From: Prosthecomicrobium pneumaticum
GTDB lineage: Bacteria; Pseudomonadota; Alphaproteobacteria; Rhizobiales; Kaistiaceae
Direction: 5' to 3'
Assembly (NCBI RefSeq): GCF_014199915.1
Contig: NZ_JACHOO010000003.1
Span: forward strand, 242,217-306,216
Length of the DNA: 64,000 nucleotides
Made by a program: the position numbers and the translations under genes. Shown here in pieces: positions 46,483-55,677 of the stretch (positions within the stretch are counted from its first letter, which is position 1; each line of letters opens with the position of its first letter). The notes below the pieces were generated by a model. The model saw nothing but the letters and a program-made list of their open reading frames with translations, was not told the DNA's origin and ran no database searches.

Positions 46483-47787
46483 ATGAGCTTTTCCCTCGCC
46501 GCGTTGCCCCATCTCGTCCCGAGCGGTCTGCTGGCGCTCAGGGCGGTGGTCCGTTTCGGCCTCCTGCCGTTCCCGACGGGCCTCGCCGTGATCCTCTTCC
46601 TTTCGCAGCTCGTCTTCACCCTCGTCGCGGCGGGGACCATCGACTATCCACATCTGGCGCTCTTCGGGCGCGGCGGCACGCGCCTGCATTTCGAGCGCAC
46701 CCTCCTCGTCTATGACGCGGCGGCGCTCTTCACGTTCTTCGCGTGCCACGGCGCCGGTGCCGCTCCCGTCGTACCGGCGGAGCGCGCCCCGCAACCGCTC
46801 CCCCTCCTGTTGCGCCTCGGGGCGGGCGTCGCGCTTCTGCTCGCCGGGCTCACCGTCTGGTCGATCGACAGGCATCATGCGATCGCTCATGCCGGCTATC
46901 TGAACGTCGCCTTCGATCAGGGCTTCGTGCACCGCTTCGGCGCACCGCTCGCGGCGACCCTGCACCGGCTCTGCCCGTTCCTCGCCGCGCTCCTCGCGGC
47001 TCTGCTCGTCGCCTTCCTCGTCCTCCGCCAGCGTGCGCTGGCGCTTCTCTTCGGCCTGCTCTCGGCCTGTTCCTATCTCTACCTTCTCAGTATCAACACC
47101 CGGACCGCCGCCTTCGGGCCGGCGATCCTCGCACTCGGCGCGCTCGGCCTTCGCCCGCGCGGCGCTATGGCGATCGCGTTCTCATCCGGGCTTCTCGTCG
47201 TCTATGCGCTCCTCAATGCCTTGCTCGGGCGGGAAGCGCCGGCCGAGGGCCTGGCCATGCTGCCCGACACGTTCGCCGCCGTCTGGTCGCCGGCCGGTGC
47301 GGCGGCGGCGCTGCATCTGCTGCCCAATCTGTGCGAAGGGATCTTCGTCGTGGCGGAGGGCTTCGGGCTCGAGGCCCGCTTCGGTGCCGCCTACACCTGG
47401 CTGTCGCTGTCGCCGCTCCCCTCGCTCGCCGACGGCTTCGTGGATGTGTTGCCGCAGCAGGTGCGGCTGCACGCCTATGTGCCGATGGCGGCGGTCACCG
47501 AGCTGTGGCGCTTCGGCCTGCTGCCCGCAGCGCTCGTCCTGCTTCTCGTCTATGGCCTTGTGCGCGCCCATTTCACGCTCCGGCGGGCGAGCCCGGTCGC
47601 CTTTCTGGCCGTCAACTTTCTCCTCTTCGCGACGCTTTTCGTCGGCTTCGCCTATCCGGTGCGCTCGGCGCTCAAGTTCCTCTGGCTCGGCTATGCCATC
47701 GTCGTGCTCACGCGGTGCACCGATATGTCCACGAGGCGTTCTGCGGCACCCGACATCGCATCCTCGCCCGCGCGGGGGCTGCCGTGA
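46483..47787 (+). CDS. Wzy-like polysaccharide polymerase, multi-pass membrane protein
   Basis: A 434-residue hydrophobic protein with about ten membrane helices (GLAVILFLSQLVFTLVAAGT, LAALLAALLVAFLVLRQRAL, LGLRPRGAMAIAFSSGLLVV and so on) and a large loop between helices near residues 260-330 (AYTWLSLSPLPSLADGFVDV). No close family recognised; the position among transferases and the topology suggest the O-antigen/exopolysaccharide polymerase. An alternative is a membrane glycosyltransferase. It starts 57 bp after the epimerase gene and overlaps the next gene by 4 bp. Confidence 0.8.
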   Translation: MSFSLAALPHLVPSGLLALRAVVRFGLLPFPTGLAVILFLSQLVFTLVAAGTIDYPHLALFGRGGTRLHFERTLLVYDAAALFTFFACHGAGAAPVVPAERAPQPLPLLLRLGAGVALLLAGLTVWSIDRHHAIAHAGYLNVAFDQGFVHRFGAPLAATLHRLCPFLAALLAALLVAFLVLRQRALALLFGLLSACSYLYLLSINTRTAAFGPAILALGALGLRPRGAMAIAFSSGLLVVYALLNALLGREAPAEGLAMLPDTFAAVWSPAGAAAALHLLPNLCEGIFVVAEGFGLEARFGAAYTWLSLSPLPSLADGFVDVLPQQVRLHAYVPMAAVTELWRFGLLPAALVLLLVYGLVRAHFTLRRASPVAFLAVNFLLFATLFVGFAYPVRSALKFLWLGYAIVVLTRCTDMSTRRSAAPDIASSPARGLP

Positions 47788-48992
47788 ACGCGCGGCTCCG
47801 CGTCCTCCTTGTTCTGCCCTCGGTCACAGCGGAGGGCGGCGGCGTCACCGAGGCGGCGCGCCGGTTGGCGCTCGGCCTCGCCGGCCGGCCGGAGATCGCC
47901 CTCGCGGTTGTCGCCCCGCGGGATGGCGGCGCCTTCGATCCGGCGGACTGGCCGGGCGTGCCGATCCGCACCTTCCGCTATGTCGGCTCGTCGCGTTACC
48001 GCTTCTCGCCCGGGCTGATCCGCCATCTCCTCGCGGTTCAGGCCGACCTGCTTCATCTGCACGGCCTCTGGACCGCGCCCGGCCTCGCGGTCTTCCTCGC
48101 TGCGCGGCTCCGCCGGCTGCCGCACATCGTCACGCCGCACGGCATGCTCGAGCCCTTCATTCTGCGCCGGTCGCGCCGCGCCAAGGCGCTGGTCGGCGGG
48201 CTCTATCAGACCGCGTTGCTCCGGCGCGCATCGGCTGTGCAGGTGACGACGGACGTCGAGGGCGGGCAACTCGCTGACGCCTCGGGCCGGCGCAGCCGTC
48301 ATGTGATCCCCAATGCGGCGCCGGAGCCGGCCGAGAGGCCGGGACCGGTGCCGGACGGTTGGCCGCCGGAGGTGTGGCTGCCGGAGGTGTGGCTGCCGGA
48401 CTTGGCGGCGCGGCGCATCTATCTCTTTCTCGGCCGGCTGCACGAGAAGAAGGGATGTGCCGAGCTCTGCGACGCCTGGGACGCGGTCTGTCTCGACGCC
48501 GGTTTCGCCCGCCGCGCCGCGCTCGTCGTTTGCGGCTGGCCGGACGGCCCGGGCGATGTGCCGGCCCGCGTCGCGGCGCTCGGCCTGCGGCACGGCAATG
48601 CGCTCTTTGTCGGGCCGCGCTTCGGCGCCGAGAAGGCGGCGTTGCTCGCCCGCGCGCATTTCCTCGTCCTGCCCTCGAAGAGCGAGGGCATGCCGATGAC
48701 GGTGCTCGAAGCCTGGGCGGCGGGTACGCCGGTGCTGATGACCGAGGCTTGCCGTCTGCCGGAGGGCTTCGCCGCCGGGGCCGCGCTGCGGATAGGCGAG
48801 GACGCGCCCGCCATCGCCGAGGGTCTGCGCGTCGCCGACCGGCTGAGCACGGAGGAGCGGGCGGCGATGGCGGCGGCGGGCCGGGCCCTCGTCGCCGCGC
48901 GCTTCTCCGCGGCGGCGGTGGCGGCGAGCATCGCGGCGCTGTATCGGGCCGTTGCAGATCGAGCCCGGATGCCGGCGGAGAACGCCTCATGA
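47784..48992 (+). CDS. GT4-family glycosyltransferase
   Basis: A 402-residue GT-B glycosyltransferase starting at GTG 47784 inside the previous stop. N-terminal VLLVLPSVTAEGGGVTEAAR, LLHLHGLWTAPGLAVFLAAR and HIVTPHGMLEPFILRRSRRA are typical; the C-terminal domain has YLFLGRLHEKKGCAELCDAW and LPSKSEGMPMTVLEAWAAGT with the GT4 EX7E-type end. A 15-bp tandem repeat (48368-48397) duplicates EVWLP in the linker, so this segment may vary in length between strains. Overlaps the next gene by 4 bp. Confidence 0.93.
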   Translation: MNARLRVLLVLPSVTAEGGGVTEAARRLALGLAGRPEIALAVVAPRDGGAFDPADWPGVPIRTFRYVGSSRYRFSPGLIRHLLAVQADLLHLHGLWTAPGLAVFLAARLRRLPHIVTPHGMLEPFILRRSRRAKALVGGLYQTALLRRASAVQVTTDVEGGQLADASGRRSRHVIPNAAPEPAERPGPVPDGWPPEVWLPEVWLPDLAARRIYLFLGRLHEKKGCAELCDAWDAVCLDAGFARRAALVVCGWPDGPGDVPARVAALGLRHGNALFVGPRFGAEKAALLARAHFLVLPSKSEGMPMTVLEAWAAGTPVLMTEACRLPEGFAAGAALRIGEDAPAIAEGLRVADRLSTEERAAMAAAGRALVAARFSAAAVAASIAALYRAVADRARMPAENAS

Positions 48993-49558
48993 AGGGTCTC
49001 CGTGCCGCGCTGCCCGCCCGCCATGCCGGCAGCCGCCGCAATTTCACCTGGGGCCATATCGGCTTTCGTGCCGCCTGGGCGCTCGCCTGGCTGGTGTTCG
49101 CCGCCTGGACCCCGCCGCCGCTGCACGGCTGGCGGCGCCTCTTGCTGCGGCTCGCCGGCGCCCGGCTCGGTGCGGGCGCCCGGGTCTATGGCTCGGCCCG
49201 GATCTGGTACCCGCCGCATCTCGCAATGGGCGCGGGCGCGGTGCTCGGACCGCATGTCGTCTGCACCACGATGGCGCCCGTCACCATCGGCCGTCTCGCG
49301 ACGGTGTCGCAGTATGCCCATCTCGTCACCGGCACGCACCGCCTCGACGATCCGGATTTCGGCCTTTCGGCGGCGCCGATCGTGCTCGGCGATCACGTCT
49401 GGATCGCCTCCGGCGCCCTTGTCGGACCCGGTGTGACCGTAGGGGAGGGCGCCGTGCTCGGCGCGCGCGGCGTCGCCTTCCGCGATCTGGCGCCGTGGAC
49501 CGTCCATGTCGGCAATCCGGCCCGGCCCGTGCGCCCGCGCCCGCGGTTCGCGCGATGA
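48989..49558 (+). CDS. Left-handed beta-helix acyltransferase (WcaF-like)
   Basis: Probably adds acetyl or another acyl group to the polysaccharide. The 189-residue protein has hexapeptide repeats (GAGARVYGSARIWYPPHLAM, IGRLATVSQYAHLVTGTHRL with the catalytic-type His, VWIASGALVGPGVTVGEGAV) and the WcaF/NodL arrangement with an N-terminal hydrophobic helix (AAWALAWLVFAAW). Last gene of the plus-strand operon; its end is 2 bp from the convergent phosphatase gene. Confidence 0.92.
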   Translation: MKGLRAALPARHAGSRRNFTWGHIGFRAAWALAWLVFAAWTPPPLHGWRRLLLRLAGARLGAGARVYGSARIWYPPHLAMGAGAVLGPHVVCTTMAPVTIGRLATVSQYAHLVTGTHRLDDPDFGLSAAPIVLGDHVWIASGALVGPGVTVGEGAVLGARGVAFRDLAPWTVHVGNPARPVRPRPRFAR

Positions 49559-49560
49559 CG

Positions 49561-50343
49561 CTATTCCGCGACCAAGAACCGGGGCGGTCCGTCGCCGAGC
49601 CGCACCGCACACAGCCGGCCGGTCGCGAAGCAGCCGAGATCGATGCCGATGCGGCGGCCGTCGAAGGACGGCTCGCGCTGCGGCGTATGGCCGTGCACGA
49701 CGACGGCACCGAGCGGCTCGGTGGCGGAGAGGAAGGGCTCCCTGATCTCCGTGAGATCGCGCTCGCTCTGGGCCTCGATCGGCACGCCCGGCCGCAAGCC
49801 GGCATGGACGAGGACGAAGCCGTCCCACAGGGCGGCCACCGGCAGGCCGCGGAGGAACGCGATATGCTCGGCGGGGATCACGGACTGCGCCGCGGCGGCG
49901 AGTCCGCGCAGCCCCGCGCCGGCGAATCGGCTCCCCGGCGAAAGACCATAGGAGGCGAGCGTCTCCATCCCACCCTGGGTGAGCCAGAAGGCGGTCCGCT
50001 CCGGCGCGTCGAGGAAGGCGAGGAAAGCCAGTTCGTGATTGCCGCGCAGCACGAGCCGCTCGAATCCGGCCGGCGGCGGCGCGAGCAGATGGCCGATCAC
50101 GCCGGCCGAGGCCGGCCCGCGATCGACGAGGTCTCCGAGCAGCACGATCAGCCGCCGTTCGGCCGACAGGGCGGCGGCATCCGCCGCGATCATCGCCTCG
50201 AGCGCGATCAGCTGATCGAGGCAGCCATGCACATCGCCGATCGCGTAGACGAGGTCCGCCTCCGGCCTCAGGATCGAAAGGCGGCGTTCGGGCACGCCGA
50301 TGCGCCGCGCCAAACCGAAACCGCGCCTGATCGCGCCGAGCAT
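49561..50343 (-). CDS. Calcineurin-like (Ser/Thr protein phosphatase family) metallophosphatase
   Basis: A 260-residue di-metal phosphatase. Motifs in order are YAIGDVHGCLDQLIALE, VLLGDLVDRGPASAGVIG, LRGNHELAFLAF, VLVHAGLRPGVP and VVVHGHTPQ, the PPP/bacterial Ser/Thr phosphatase set. It is convergent with the acyltransferase gene and divergent from the chain-length/kinase gene (160 bp apart). Such phosphatases occur in rhizobial exopolysaccharide loci, so it may act on the regulatory proteins here, but the target is unproven. Confidence 0.92.
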   Translation of the reverse strand: MLGAIRRGFGLARRIGVPERRLSILRPEADLVYAIGDVHGCLDQLIALEAMIAADAAALSAERRLIVLLGDLVDRGPASAGVIGHLLAPPPAGFERLVLRGNHELAFLAFLDAPERTAFWLTQGGMETLASYGLSPGSRFAGAGLRGLAAAAQSVIPAEHIAFLRGLPVAALWDGFVLVHAGLRPGVPIEAQSERDLTEIREPFLSATEPLGAVVVHGHTPQREPSFDGRRIGIDLGCFATGRLCAVRLGDGPPRFLVAE

Positions 50344-50502
50344 GCGTCTGCTTGTCCTTCTTCGTGCGCGTGGGAACACGAGCCGGCGAATGCGGCACGG
50401 CGATGGCCACGCCGGCCGGCAGGTGCGACCTGTGGTTGGTGCTTCGATCGCGCCGATATAGGTCCTGCCGCTGCGGAACGCCAGAGTCCGCCCCCATCGG
50501 AG

Positions 50503-52617
50503 ATGCGCGGCACGCGGGCTGCGTCCCTTGCGGACGAGCCGGGGGCCGAGCTGCGGCGAGCGATCGGCCTGTTGCGGCGGCAGCGGCGGCTCATTCTCGG
50601 CGTCGCGGCGGCGACCGTCTTCCTCGTGCTCCTCCTCGCGCTCGCGCATCCGCCGCGCTACGAGGCCCGCACGCTCATCCTCGTCGAGGCGGCCGAGCGC
50701 AGTCCGCTCGCCATGGCCGGCGCAGCCGACCCGCCACAGGACGATGGCGGCCGGATCGACGGCGAGGTCGAGATGCTGCGTGCACCGGCAACGGCGGGCC
50801 TCGTGATCGCCGATCTCGGCCTCGCCGATCCGGTCTTCGCCCCGCGCCGCACGGTGGTCGACCTCTTCCGTCCATTCGGCACGAGGGTCGCCGCCGATTC
50901 GCCGGAGCAAGCGGAACAGCGGGCGCGCGACCGGCTCGAAGCCGATGTCTTCATCCTGCGCAAGGGGGCCACCCGGCTGATCGAGATCTCGGCGCGCGCC
51001 GATGAGGCGGCTGCGGCCGCCCGGCTCGCCAACGCGTTCGCCGCAGCGCACCTCGAGATGCGTCTCGCCGCGCGGGTCGGCGCGCTCGAAGCGGGGCAGC
51101 GCGCCTTCGACCGGGCCGCGGAGGCCGCCGCGTCGGCGCTGTCCCGCGTCGAGGCGGGGCTCGACGCCTTCGTCGAGAAGGCCGTCCGGTCACTGCCCGA
51201 CCCCGCAGCGCGATCGCGGTTCGAGATGATGCTCGCCGAAATCGACGACGCGGAGGCGGCTCGCACCGGCCTCGGTGCGACGATCGCCGCAACGGCCGAT
51301 CTCGCCGGCCGGCGCGACTGGTCCGGTCTCGCCGCGCGGATCAGTTCGGCGCGGCTGTCCTCGCTCGTCGCCGAGCGGATCGACCTCCTCAACCGGCTGA
51401 GTGCCGCGCGCGGCACGGTCGATCTGCGGCTCCGCCTCGCCGCGCTCGAGCGGCAGCTCGACACCGAATACCGCGCGGCGGCGGCCGACCTGCGGCTGCG
51501 GCTCGAAACACGGCGGAGCGAAGAGGAGGCGCTGCGTGCTCGGCTCGCGGAGGCCTTCGAAGCGAGCGCGCTGACGCCGCCTCTCTTGCAGCGCTTCTTC
51601 GAGCTGCGCCAGGCCGCGGCGAGCAATCGCGACCTTTATGCGCGCGCGCTCGCCGGCTCGACCGCCTTCGCCGTCGAGCGGGCGGCGCAGCTTCCGGAAA
51701 GCCGAATCGTTTCGCCCGCACTGGTGCCCGGCCGCCCGGCCTCGCCCGATCTGCCGCTCGTGCTGGCCCTGTCGGGGCTCGGCGCGCTGGCGCTCGGCAT
51801 CGGCGCGGCGGTGCTGCGCGAGCGGCACGCCGGCGGCTTCGTCGATGCCGATGCGGAAGGGCTCGACGCACCGGTGATCGCGCTCTTGCCGGAGACGGCC
51901 GGCTTCACCGGCGAGGCTCTCGGAGCGGCCTTCGGCGGCCCGGAGATGGTGTTCGGCGAGGCCGTCCGGCGCTTGCGGGCGGCGCTCGAAGGCGGCCGGC
52001 GGGTCGGCATGCGGTCGGGCCGTGGTCGGGTCGTGCTCGTCACCTCCGCCGAGCACGAGGAGGGTAAAAGTCTGGTCGCGCTGGCCCTCGGGCGCGCCTT
52101 CGCCCGGGCGGGCCGCGCGGCTCTGCTCGTCGACGGCGATTTCCGGCGGCCGGCGTTGCATCGTCTCGTAGGGCTCGCCCCGCGGCGCGGGCTCGCCGAC
52201 CACCTGAGCGGCGCGGACCCCGAGGCGAGCACGGCGATGCGCGCGACCGACCCCGCGAGCCCGCTCCGCCTGGTGCTCGGCTCCGCGGGCCGTCGCGCCG
52301 CCTCCGAGGCGCTCGCCGAGTCGCCCCGCCTCGCGGGCCTGATCGAAGAATCGCGAAGCGCCGCAGACTTCGTCCTCCTCGACAGTTCGCCCGTGCTCGC
52401 CGCGGTCGATCCCTGTCGGCTCGCGGCGGAGGCCGATCTCGTGCTTCTCGTGCTTCGTTGCGGACGGACGAGCCGTCCCTCAGCGCGCGCCGCACTCGCT
52501 GCGCTCGGGCGGAGCGCGCCGGAGACGCCGGTCCTCGTGGTCCTGAACCGCGCCGAGCGCGGTCTCGGCCGTTTCTTGCCGCTCTGCATCGGCGAGTCTC
52601 GGAAGCGGGCCATCTGA
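50503..52617 (+). CDS. Chain-length regulator with BY-kinase-type ATPase domain (Wzz/ExoP-like)
   Basis: Polysaccharide co-polymerase of the inner membrane. The 704-residue protein has a Wzz start (LILGVAAATVFLVLLLALAH, then the PPRYEARTLILVEAAE pattern), a long periplasmic coiled coil (about residues 150-400), a second membrane helix (about 410-430; LVLALSGLGALALGIGAAVL) and a cytoplasmic P-loop domain. Walker A reads SAEHEEGKSLVALALGRAFA and Walker A' reads AALLVDGDFRRPALHR. The C terminus (FLPLCIGESRKRAI) has no tyrosine cluster, unlike classical BY-kinases. The ATG at 50503 has a poor ribosome site, so the start may differ. Confidence 0.87.
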   Translation: MRGTRAASLADEPGAELRRAIGLLRRQRRLILGVAAATVFLVLLLALAHPPRYEARTLILVEAAERSPLAMAGAADPPQDDGGRIDGEVEMLRAPATAGLVIADLGLADPVFAPRRTVVDLFRPFGTRVAADSPEQAEQRARDRLEADVFILRKGATRLIEISARADEAAAAARLANAFAAAHLEMRLAARVGALEAGQRAFDRAAEAAASALSRVEAGLDAFVEKAVRSLPDPAARSRFEMMLAEIDDAEAARTGLGATIAATADLAGRRDWSGLAARISSARLSSLVAERIDLLNRLSAARGTVDLRLRLAALERQLDTEYRAAAADLRLRLETRRSEEEALRARLAEAFEASALTPPLLQRFFELRQAAASNRDLYARALAGSTAFAVERAAQLPESRIVSPALVPGRPASPDLPLVLALSGLGALALGIGAAVLRERHAGGFVDADAEGLDAPVIALLPETAGFTGEALGAAFGGPEMVFGEAVRRLRAALEGGRRVGMRSGRGRVVLVTSAEHEEGKSLVALALGRAFARAGRAALLVDGDFRRPALHRLVGLAPRRGLADHLSGADPEASTAMRATDPASPLRLVLGSAGRRAASEALAESPRLAGLIEESRSAADFVLLDSSPVLAAVDPCRLAAEADLVLLVLRCGRTSRPSARAALAALGRSAPETPVLVVLNRAERGLGRFLPLCIGESRKRAI

Positions 52618-52717
52618 GCCCGAGGCCCGTTCGCATCGACCGATGCGTGGTCCGCCTTGCCGGCCGCCGCGCGGGCGTTACCTGAGCAAGGGTCCCGATC
52701 ACGATGGAGCGAGTTCC

Positions 52718-53515
52718 ATGCCGGCCCTCAGATGGTTCGCCTGCGCGCTTCTGGTGTTCGCCTCCGGTGCGGTGCACGCCGCCGACATCGCGGTCGATCT
52801 CGAGCTTGTGCTCGCCGTCGACGTCTCGCGCTCGATGGATGCCGAGGAACAGGCCCTGCAGCGCAACGGCTATGCCGCGGCGATCACGCATCCCGATGTC
52901 CTTGCCGCGATCCAGGACGGACCCCTCGGCCGGATCGCGGTGACCTATGTCGCCTGGTCGAGCCCGGTCGGCCAGCAGGTCATCGTGCCCTGGACGCTGA
53001 TCGACGGGGCGGAGAGCGCGGCGGTCTTCGCCGCGCGGATCGCGCCCGCCGCCTTCGACGGCCGCTTCGGCACATCGATTTCGTCGAGCCTCGTCTTCTC
53101 CGCCGGTCTCTTCGAGGGCAACGGCTTTTCCGGCGAACGCCGGACGATCGATGTGTCGGGCGACGGTCCGAACAATTCCGGTCCGCCGGTCGCTCCCGCG
53201 CGCGACGCGGTGGTGGCGGAGGGCATCGTCGTCAACGGCCTGCCGATCATGCTGCGGCCCTCGGCCGGCATCGGCATCTACGGCATTGCCGATCTCGACG
53301 TCTATTACGCGGATTGCGTCATCGGGGGACCCGGCGCCTTCATCGTTCCGGTGGTCGGGCTCGAAGGCTTCGCCGATGCGGTGCGGCGCAAGCTGGTGCT
53401 CGAGATCGCGGCGCGTCCGTCGCTCGTCCTGCCCGCCGCCGACCGTCGCGTCCTCGGGGCGAGCGACTGTCTGATCGGCGAGAAGCTCCGCCGCAACTGG
53501 ATGAATGATCGTTAG
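52718..53515 (+). CDS. DUF1194 secreted von Willebrand-type protein
   Basis: A 265-residue secreted protein: signal peptide MPALRWFACALLVFASGAVH (cleaved after HAA or VHA), then a vWA-like fold with the MIDAS-type motif VLAVDVSRSMDAEEQALQRN, TYVAWSSPVGQQVIVPW, and TIDVSGDGPNNSGPPVAPAR. This is the DUF1194 family. The SRSMD and SGDG signatures support a metal-binding vWA domain. Follows the exopolysaccharide chain-length gene by 100 bp. Role unknown; secreted adhesion or binding is possible. Confidence 0.9.
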   Translation: MPALRWFACALLVFASGAVHAADIAVDLELVLAVDVSRSMDAEEQALQRNGYAAAITHPDVLAAIQDGPLGRIAVTYVAWSSPVGQQVIVPWTLIDGAESAAVFAARIAPAAFDGRFGTSISSSLVFSAGLFEGNGFSGERRTIDVSGDGPNNSGPPVAPARDAVVAEGIVVNGLPIMLRPSAGIGIYGIADLDVYYADCVIGGPGAFIVPVVGLEGFADAVRRKLVLEIAARPSLVLPAADRRVLGASDCLIGEKLRRNWMNDR

Positions 53516-53516
53516 C

Positions 53517-54959
53517 TCACGGGGAGGGCGGCCCGGCCGTGGCACTCAGGGCGCGGACGCGCTCCATCAGCGTCGTGCCGGGCGGAAAGGGCCGGTCCGG
53601 CAGCGGGCCGACCGCGGGTTCCGGCGCGCGGGGCGGGAGCGCGGCGCGGGCGGGCAGGGGCGCCGCCGTGGCGGCGATCGTCTCGACGAGCGCGGCCTCG
53701 AGCCGGGCATAGGCATCGGCCTCCGCCGGACCGGTATCGGGCAAGGCGCGCGTGACCGGTGGCGTTGACGCGATAGGGGGCGGCGGAACGGAGGCCGGCA
53801 GGGCCGCAGGCGCCGCGATGGGCACGGCCACGCGAGAGGGCTCCGATGCCCCCCCTGGTGGCTCGCGGCCCGCTCCGTCCTTCGGGTCGCCGACGGAGGG
53901 CGCTTCCGGGATCGGCGGCGAACCGCCGTCGGGCATCGGGCCGGCGAGCCGCAGCACGGCCGCCGCGATGGCATCGAGCTTGTCGCGAAGCGCTGCGGCG
54001 CGGGTCTCGTCGAGCGCGGACGGCGCCGCGGGCGGGACCGCGGAAAGCGCCGTCTCGAGCCGCGCCGTCTCCGCTTCGAGCGCCTCGACCCGGGCTTCGA
54101 GCGCGTCCTTCTCGGCCCGCAGGGCGTCCATCGCCTTGCCGAGATTGTCGCCGCCCTCCTCGTCGTCGGCGGGCTGCAGGGCGGCCCGCTCTGCGGCGAG
54201 CTGTGCCGCCGCGAGATCGGTCTTGAGCACGGCGATCTCGCCGGCGCGCCGCGCGGCCTCGGGCGCGAGCCGGGCCAGCTCGGCCTCCGCGGCGGCGAGC
54301 CGGGCCTCGCGCGCCGTCGCCCGCTGGCGTTCGAGTGCGACGGTGGTGCGCAGGGTCGAGAGTTCCGTCTCGAGCTCGGCGCGGCGGACCGACTCCCCGG
54401 TCGCGCCGGTCTTCGCCGCCGCCATCGCATCGCGCAGATTGCCGAGCTCGGTCTCGCTCGCGATCCGCTCCAGCCTGTGCGCCTCGGCCTCGCCGGCGAG
54501 CGTCTCGATCCGGGCTTCAGCCGCGAGGAGCGCCTTGCTCTTGTCAACGAGTTCGGCGCTCGCCGCCTCGAGCGCGGCGATCTGCTGATCGCGCGCGGCG
54601 AGCGCGGCCGCAAGGGCCGCCTCACGCCGCTCGATCGCGAAGAGGTCGTCGGCCGAGCCGCCATGCGCCTCGGCGAGGCGATGGATGAGGTCGCGGCGGC
54701 GGTTGAGCTCGACCGTCTGCTCGGCGGTCTTCGCTTCCAGCCTTTCGAGCGTCGTCTCGAGCCGGCGGATGGCGAGGGCGTGGCCGACGCGGATCTGGTC
54801 CTTCTCCGCCGCGATCTCGTCCGGCGTCATCGGCAGGCTGCGCTCCATGTCGCGGCGGGCGAGACGCAGCGCGCGGCGCCAGAAGGGCGGCATCAGCACC
54901 AGCCCGACGAGGCCGGCCGACAGCACGCCGAGCGCGAAATACATCACCGCTTCGATCAA
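53517..54959 (-). CDS. Membrane-anchored long coiled-coil protein
   Basis: A 480-residue protein with one N-terminal membrane helix (MYFALGVLSAGLVGLVLMPP), a conserved-looking basic stretch after it (FWRRALRLARRDMERSLPMT), a coiled coil over about residues 45-300, and a disordered Pro/Ala-rich tail. The TTG at 54959 was chosen since AGGGGA lies 7 bases upstream; ATG 54944 has no good site. Similar proteins are common in Hyphomicrobiales and often listed as hypothetical. No enzyme motif. Ends 1 bp from the DUF1194 stop. Confidence 0.82.
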   Translation of the reverse strand: MIEAVMYFALGVLSAGLVGLVLMPPFWRRALRLARRDMERSLPMTPDEIAAEKDQIRVGHALAIRRLETTLERLEAKTAEQTVELNRRRDLIHRLAEAHGGSADDLFAIERREAALAAALAARDQQIAALEAASAELVDKSKALLAAEARIETLAGEAEAHRLERIASETELGNLRDAMAAAKTGATGESVRRAELETELSTLRTTVALERQRATAREARLAAAEAELARLAPEAARRAGEIAVLKTDLAAAQLAAERAALQPADDEEGGDNLGKAMDALRAEKDALEARVEALEAETARLETALSAVPPAAPSALDETRAAALRDKLDAIAAAVLRLAGPMPDGGSPPIPEAPSVGDPKDGAGREPPGGASEPSRVAVPIAAPAALPASVPPPPIASTPPVTRALPDTGPAEADAYARLEAALVETIAATAAPLPARAALPPRAPEPAVGPLPDRPFPPGTTLMERVRALSATAGPPSP

Positions 54960-55104
54960 GCACCGTCCCCTGGACGCACCGGCCGCCGCCGGTCGAACGC
55001 GCGCTCCCGCCACGGGCGGGGTCGGCGCCGCATGCGCGGCGGGCCGCTCTTCCTATTGACACCGGTGCGCCGGAGGAGTCCAGCGGCTTGCCGGCTTTGC
55101 GCCG

Positions 55105-55677
55105 TCAGAAGGGGTTCCAGGTCTGCCGGTCGGTGAACTTCAGATAGCCGAGATTGATGCCGATGCGGGCGCCGACGCCGGCCACGATCGGCACTACGGT
55201 GATGTCGCCGCGCGACAGCACGGTCATGCCGACACCGCCGACCAGATAGGCCGAACCGTTGACGCCGCCGAAGCGCTGATACATTCCCCCGATCGAGGGC
55301 AGATTGTAGACGAGCATCATCACCCGGGAGCCTTCGCCGCCGAAGTCCCAGCCGATCGAGGGGCCTTGCCAGTAGACGGTGTGCTGCCCGGCATTGCGGG
55401 TGTAGAGCGTGCCCTGGCCGTAGCGCAGGCCGCCGATGATGGCGCCCGAGCCCTGCTCGCCGAGGATATAGCCGTTCGGCAGGCCGTAGCTCGATGCCGC
55501 ACGTTCGACCACGGTGGCGAGCCCGGTCGAGACATTGCCGAAGAAGGACTGGCCGGTCGCGACGATCTCGTCGACGGTGAAGCCACTGCCCGATTGTTGG
55601 GCCCCGGCGGGTCCCATGGGGAGGATGGCGAGCGCCATCAGCGCCGCCAGGATCAGGGGCCGGAAAATGCCGGACAT
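55105..55677 (-). CDS. DUF1134 secreted protein
   Basis: A 190-residue protein with a signal peptide (MSGIFRPLILAALMALAILP, cleaved near GAQ) and the DUF1134 domain (FFGNVSTGLATVVERAASSY, GSGAIIGGLRYGQGTLYTRN, YWQGPSIGWDFGGEGSRVMM), similar to SYLF/lipid-binding folds. Exported to periplasm or outer membrane. Divergent from chpT across 255 bp. Function unknown; conserved in alphaproteobacteria. Confidence 0.9.
   Translation of the reverse strand: MSGIFRPLILAALMALAILPMGPAGAQQSGSGFTVDEIVATGQSFFGNVSTGLATVVERAASSYGLPNGYILGEQGSGAIIGGLRYGQGTLYTRNAGQHTVYWQGPSIGWDFGGEGSRVMMLVYNLPSIGGMYQRFGGVNGSAYLVGGVGMTVLSRGDITVVPIVAGVGARIGINLGYLKFTDRQTWNPF

Noticed and set aside
48952-50502. Apparent 517-residue N-terminal extension of the Wzz/BY-kinase gene
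   Set aside because: It would run through the acyltransferase gene in another frame and antisense to the phosphatase; the Wzz fold starts at about 50503.
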